Assembly (NCBI GenBank): GCA_013298945.1
Contig: JAAFJR010000009.1
Location: forward strand, 1-64,000
Source of the DNA: Polaromonas sp.
GTDB lineage: Bacteria > Pseudomonadota > Gammaproteobacteria > Burkholderiales > Burkholderiaceae_C
Direction: 5' to 3'
DNA length: 64,000 nt
How positions within the stretch are numbered: position 1 is the stretch's first letter; every line of letters begins with the position of its first letter. The notes under the pieces were generated by a model. That model saw only the letters and a list, made by a program, of their open reading frames with translations, was not told the origin of the DNA and searched no databases. Made by a program: the position numbers and the translations under genes. Of this stretch, positions 61,666-64,000 are shown piece after piece.

Positions 61666-63164
61666 GACTCCTTGGCCTTGCGGCTACGCGGTTTGGGGGC
61701 ATTCGCGCGCTGCGCCCGCTCAGCGCGGATGCGGGCCAGCAGCACGCTGGCGGGTTCGTCGTTCGGGTCTTGCGGCACCAGTTGACCAGCGAAAGCGGCG
61801 CGGAGGATGTTTTGGCGTTGGGCGATGGATTGTTTAAGGGCGAGGTACGTTGGATGCTCGAGCTCGCTGGCACCCGCTAACCTCGCATCCAGCATTTCAA
61901 TTGCTGCTTCTTGTTCGGCAATTGGAGCCAAGGGGATTGGTGTTTTCTTCAAGTCTTCGCCCGAAATTCCGGTTTGACCCGCTGTGGTCTTTACGCGGGC
62001 GACGAGATATTTGCGAGAAACACCAACGTTTCCGCAGACCTCTATCCAAGCGCCTAACTTCACCCCAAGCACAGGCTTCATTTTGATCAACTTGTCCGGG
62101 TGCAACGTCCGCTCAGGCACTTTCCTGACCATGCCGAACACGCCCAGAAGATCAACGCTGCCGTTGTAGCGAGTGGCCAGCACATCTCCCACTTCGACCC
62201 AATAGCCGTCGGCATCGATCTCATCAAGTTCAATATGTTTGATGGCTGCGAAGTTCACGGACATAGGGCGAACTGCGTTAATCTTGAATATCGGGAACCC
62301 ACGCTGGTCAGTGTTGGGGGTTTTGGATATGCCATTGCGCACTGACTCCGACAATTGCTCAACACTCGCCCACACCCACCCCTCCGGCAATTCCGGCAAA
62401 TCGGTGGTATCCGGCTGCACCGGCACAGGGTATTTCTTCTTCCAATCCGTGGGCGGGGTTTTGCCTTGGCTCGTGAACTTGGCGAGCTGCTTGGCTTCCC
62501 AGCGGGCGCGGCGCTCAGACAGGATGCGCGTCAGCAGTTGTGCGCCGGTTTCTCCGGGCGTGTTCTGTGTTCGCCATTGCGCAGTGAGCGCACCTTCCAC
62601 GGCGGCTTTCAGCAGTGACTGGCGGTATTGCCCCAACTTCTTCTGCGCGGCCTTGAGTTCGGCCACACCGGCATCAAGGTCGGACAGCAGTTCTTCGAGT
62701 TTGGCGACGATGCGGGTTTGTTCGGCGCGAGGTGGCAGGTCAATACCAAACTTGCCCAAGGCATCGAACTTCACCCTTGGCCTGTCGCCTTCATATTGGC
62801 TGCAAGCGAACTGAACAAAATCATTCGCCGACAACCGTTTCAACAGGAAATCAGAATCCAACGCCGCCGACTCTGGAAAGACGACGAACTCGGCGGAGGC
62901 CAAGCCCGCAAATTTAGGTCGAACAACTTTGTTGAGGTACGGACGCATACGACCGTACAACACGTCGCCCATCTCGAAGCTGGCTGAGCTACTCGCCATG
63001 CTCGACGCCGGCACTGTCCCGAGAATTTCATTGGTATGGGCCTGTACGTGCTCCAACCCAACATACGGTGCACTCGGACGATCCGCCGGAGAAATGCGCT
63101 CGCTTCTTGGCTGAACAAGCGCTTCCAGCACTTCTCTCACCCACCCCTTCGGCAATCCACTCAC
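61662..63164 (-). CDS. hsdS: Type I restriction-modification specificity subunit
   Basis: A 500-residue specificity protein with two target-recognition domains. TRD1 covers about residues 1-165, and TRD2 about 265-425. Each is followed by a conserved helix: LPPRAEQTRIVAKLEELLSD, then AELKAAQKKLGQYRQSLLKA centrally, and LAPIAEQEAAIEMLDARL with QRQNILRAAFAGQLVPQDP at the end. The two helices dock HsdM. The DNA site cannot be predicted. It overlaps hsdR by 4 bp. Confidence 0.93.
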   Translation of the reverse strand: MSGLPKGWVREVLEALVQPRSERISPADRPSAPYVGLEHVQAHTNEILGTVPASSMASSSASFEMGDVLYGRMRPYLNKVVRPKFAGLASAEFVVFPESAALDSDFLLKRLSANDFVQFACSQYEGDRPRVKFDALGKFGIDLPPRAEQTRIVAKLEELLSDLDAGVAELKAAQKKLGQYRQSLLKAAVEGALTAQWRTQNTPGETGAQLLTRILSERRARWEAKQLAKFTSQGKTPPTDWKKKYPVPVQPDTTDLPELPEGWVWASVEQLSESVRNGISKTPNTDQRGFPIFKINAVRPMSVNFAAIKHIELDEIDADGYWVEVGDVLATRYNGSVDLLGVFGMVRKVPERTLHPDKLIKMKPVLGVKLGAWIEVCGNVGVSRKYLVARVKTTAGQTGISGEDLKKTPIPLAPIAEQEAAIEMLDARLAGASELEHPTYLALKQSIAQRQNILRAAFAGQLVPQDPNDEPASVLLARIRAERAQRANAPKPRSRKAKES

Positions 63165-64000
63165 GCGACCAACTCCAAATTCATTTCATTCATCAATATA
63201 TCCAAATCTTTGCCAAACAAGCCCCAGGCTTTCTGCAAGCCGCCTTTGTCGGCCAGTCCGGCGTAATCAAAATCTTCGCGGCTGATGCTGCAGCTGCTGG
63301 CAATGTGTTCCTTCATCAGGCGCAGCCAGTCGGTTTGCTCCGGTGTGAAGGCGCTGCCGCGCTGGGCGTTGTGGCGGAAGATCCAGGTCTGAAAGCGCTT
63401 GTCCACTTCGTCGGCAAAGGGCTTGAGCTCAGCCCCTTCGCCATCCAAGCCCAGCGCAAAGCGCAGCAGCGAGACCAAATCAGTGAGCTGGCGCTTGCGG
63501 TCTGCGCCTTTCACCTGGCTGGCCTGCACGCGGGCATAGGCACTCCACAGGCGCTCGGTGGTCAGCATCAACGGTGGCTTACTCAGGTGCTCGTGCAGGT
63601 CTTCGATCATGTCGAAGGTGAGCGCACGGCGCTCGTAGGGCTGTTGGTAGAAAAAATCCAATGCGGCGATTTCGTCCTTGTGCTGCTTCAAATAGTCGGC
63701 AAAGGTTTGTATCACTGCCTTGGCTTGCGACTCGGCCTGTTCATTGAAGCCGGAGAAGATGACCTGATCGAGGTTGATGTGGTCGATGAGTTGCTCGCGC
63801 TCACGGTGAGCGCTTTCGATCTCAACGCGCAGCTCGGGTTGGTCAAATGGGGCGCAAGCGGCAGCTACGCGCACTGCGCGGGCGGCTTCGATTTCAGCTG
63901 GCAACAAGGTATCCTCAGAACGGGTAATGCCTTGGGCGCGGGCGTTAGCCAACGCGGCTTGCACGATGGCATCGGGGTTCAGTGCGACGATCAGGCCCTT
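63161..64000 (-). CDS. hsdR: Type I restriction enzyme R subunit, C-terminal part (cut by window edge)
   Basis: The frame is open to the right edge; the visible 279 residues are the C-terminus. Translation at the edge reads KGLIVALNPDAIVQAALANA, so the GTG at 63964 is an internal codon. The helical region (IDHINLDQVIFSGFNEQAES, FYQQPYERRALTFDMIEDLH, LRFALGLDGEGAELKPFADE, ISREDFDYAGLADKGGLQKA) fits the C-terminal domain of EcoEI-type HsdR, which holds the complex together. The nuclease and helicase domains lie outside the window. Confidence 0.92.
   Translation of the reverse strand, partial: KGLIVALNPDAIVQAALANARAQGITRSEDTLLPAEIEAARAVRVAAACAPFDQPELRVEIESAHREREQLIDHINLDQVIFSGFNEQAESQAKAVIQTFADYLKQHKDEIAALDFFYQQPYERRALTFDMIEDLHEHLSKPPLMLTTERLWSAYARVQASQVKGADRKRQLTDLVSLLRFALGLDGEGAELKPFADEVDKRFQTWIFRHNAQRGSAFTPEQTDWLRLMKEHIASSCSISREDFDYAGLADKGGLQKAWGLFGKDLDILMNEMNLELVA

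Overview
This window looks like a chromosomal segment from a betaproteobacterium, most probably a Comamonadaceae-type Burkholderiales. The evidence is the run accB-accC-prmA-zinc-ribbon/DUF3426-PfkB kinase-AKK-repeat histone-like protein-nrdB-nrdA-ampD-PP0621-ccsA-ffh, together with an Mpl ligase, a Uup ABC-F protein and many 4-bp ATGA gene overlaps. Base composition is roughly balanced. No prophage, insertion sequence, tRNA or CRISPR array was seen. Family assignments are made by eye from protein motifs.

Layout. 1-400: two near-identical promoters firing leftward into what looks like an rRNA operon leader, with the rRNA itself outside the window. 403-3170 (minus): a two-gene isoquinoline-1-oxidoreductase-type molybdenum enzyme. 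3457-28176: Uup, then a long surface-glycan and envelope region. It holds two acyltransferase-3/SGNH O-acylases, a separate SGNH lipoprotein, a DUF4214-methyltransferase fusion, a flippase-like integral membrane protein and GT2 and GtrA proteins. It also holds an SDR, a DUF4910 zinc-peptidase-like protein, a CDP-sugar cassette (RfbG, RmlC-like epimerase, sugar C-methyltransferase), a tandem pair of DUF6311 membrane proteins with a GtrB/GtrA pair, and a ChbG/YdjC deacetylase. Three paralogous lipoproteins of a family I do not recognise are scattered through it. 28229-30846: Mpl, an unknown gene and a TlpA-like thioredoxin. 30985-44147: the conserved housekeeping block. 44268-44866: a ParE-type toxin-antitoxin pair. 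44951-51012 (minus): a sugar ABC importer with an SMP-30 lactonase and a cytochrome b561. 51124-51767: HepT/MntA toxin-antitoxin. 51814-54125: miaB, a small exported protein and a thioesterase. 54133-58917: the glucarate/galactarate pathway (GarR, GarL, GudD, GarD) down to glycerate. 58936-64000: a gene remnant, then a type I restriction-modification operon that includes a DUF1016 nuclease and runs off the right edge.

The most striking signal outside ordinary genes is a dispersed repeat of about 47 bp with small dyads at both ends. I count ten clear copies and one diverged candidate. Seven copies are intergenic, often just after stop codons. Three lie in frame inside genes: the Uup linker, the DUF3426 protein linker and, most unusually, the signal peptide of the small protein upstream of MiaB. 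Mpl carries a different in-frame GC-rich insertion. The least characterised biology is the three-member lipoprotein family embedded in the glycan-modification region.
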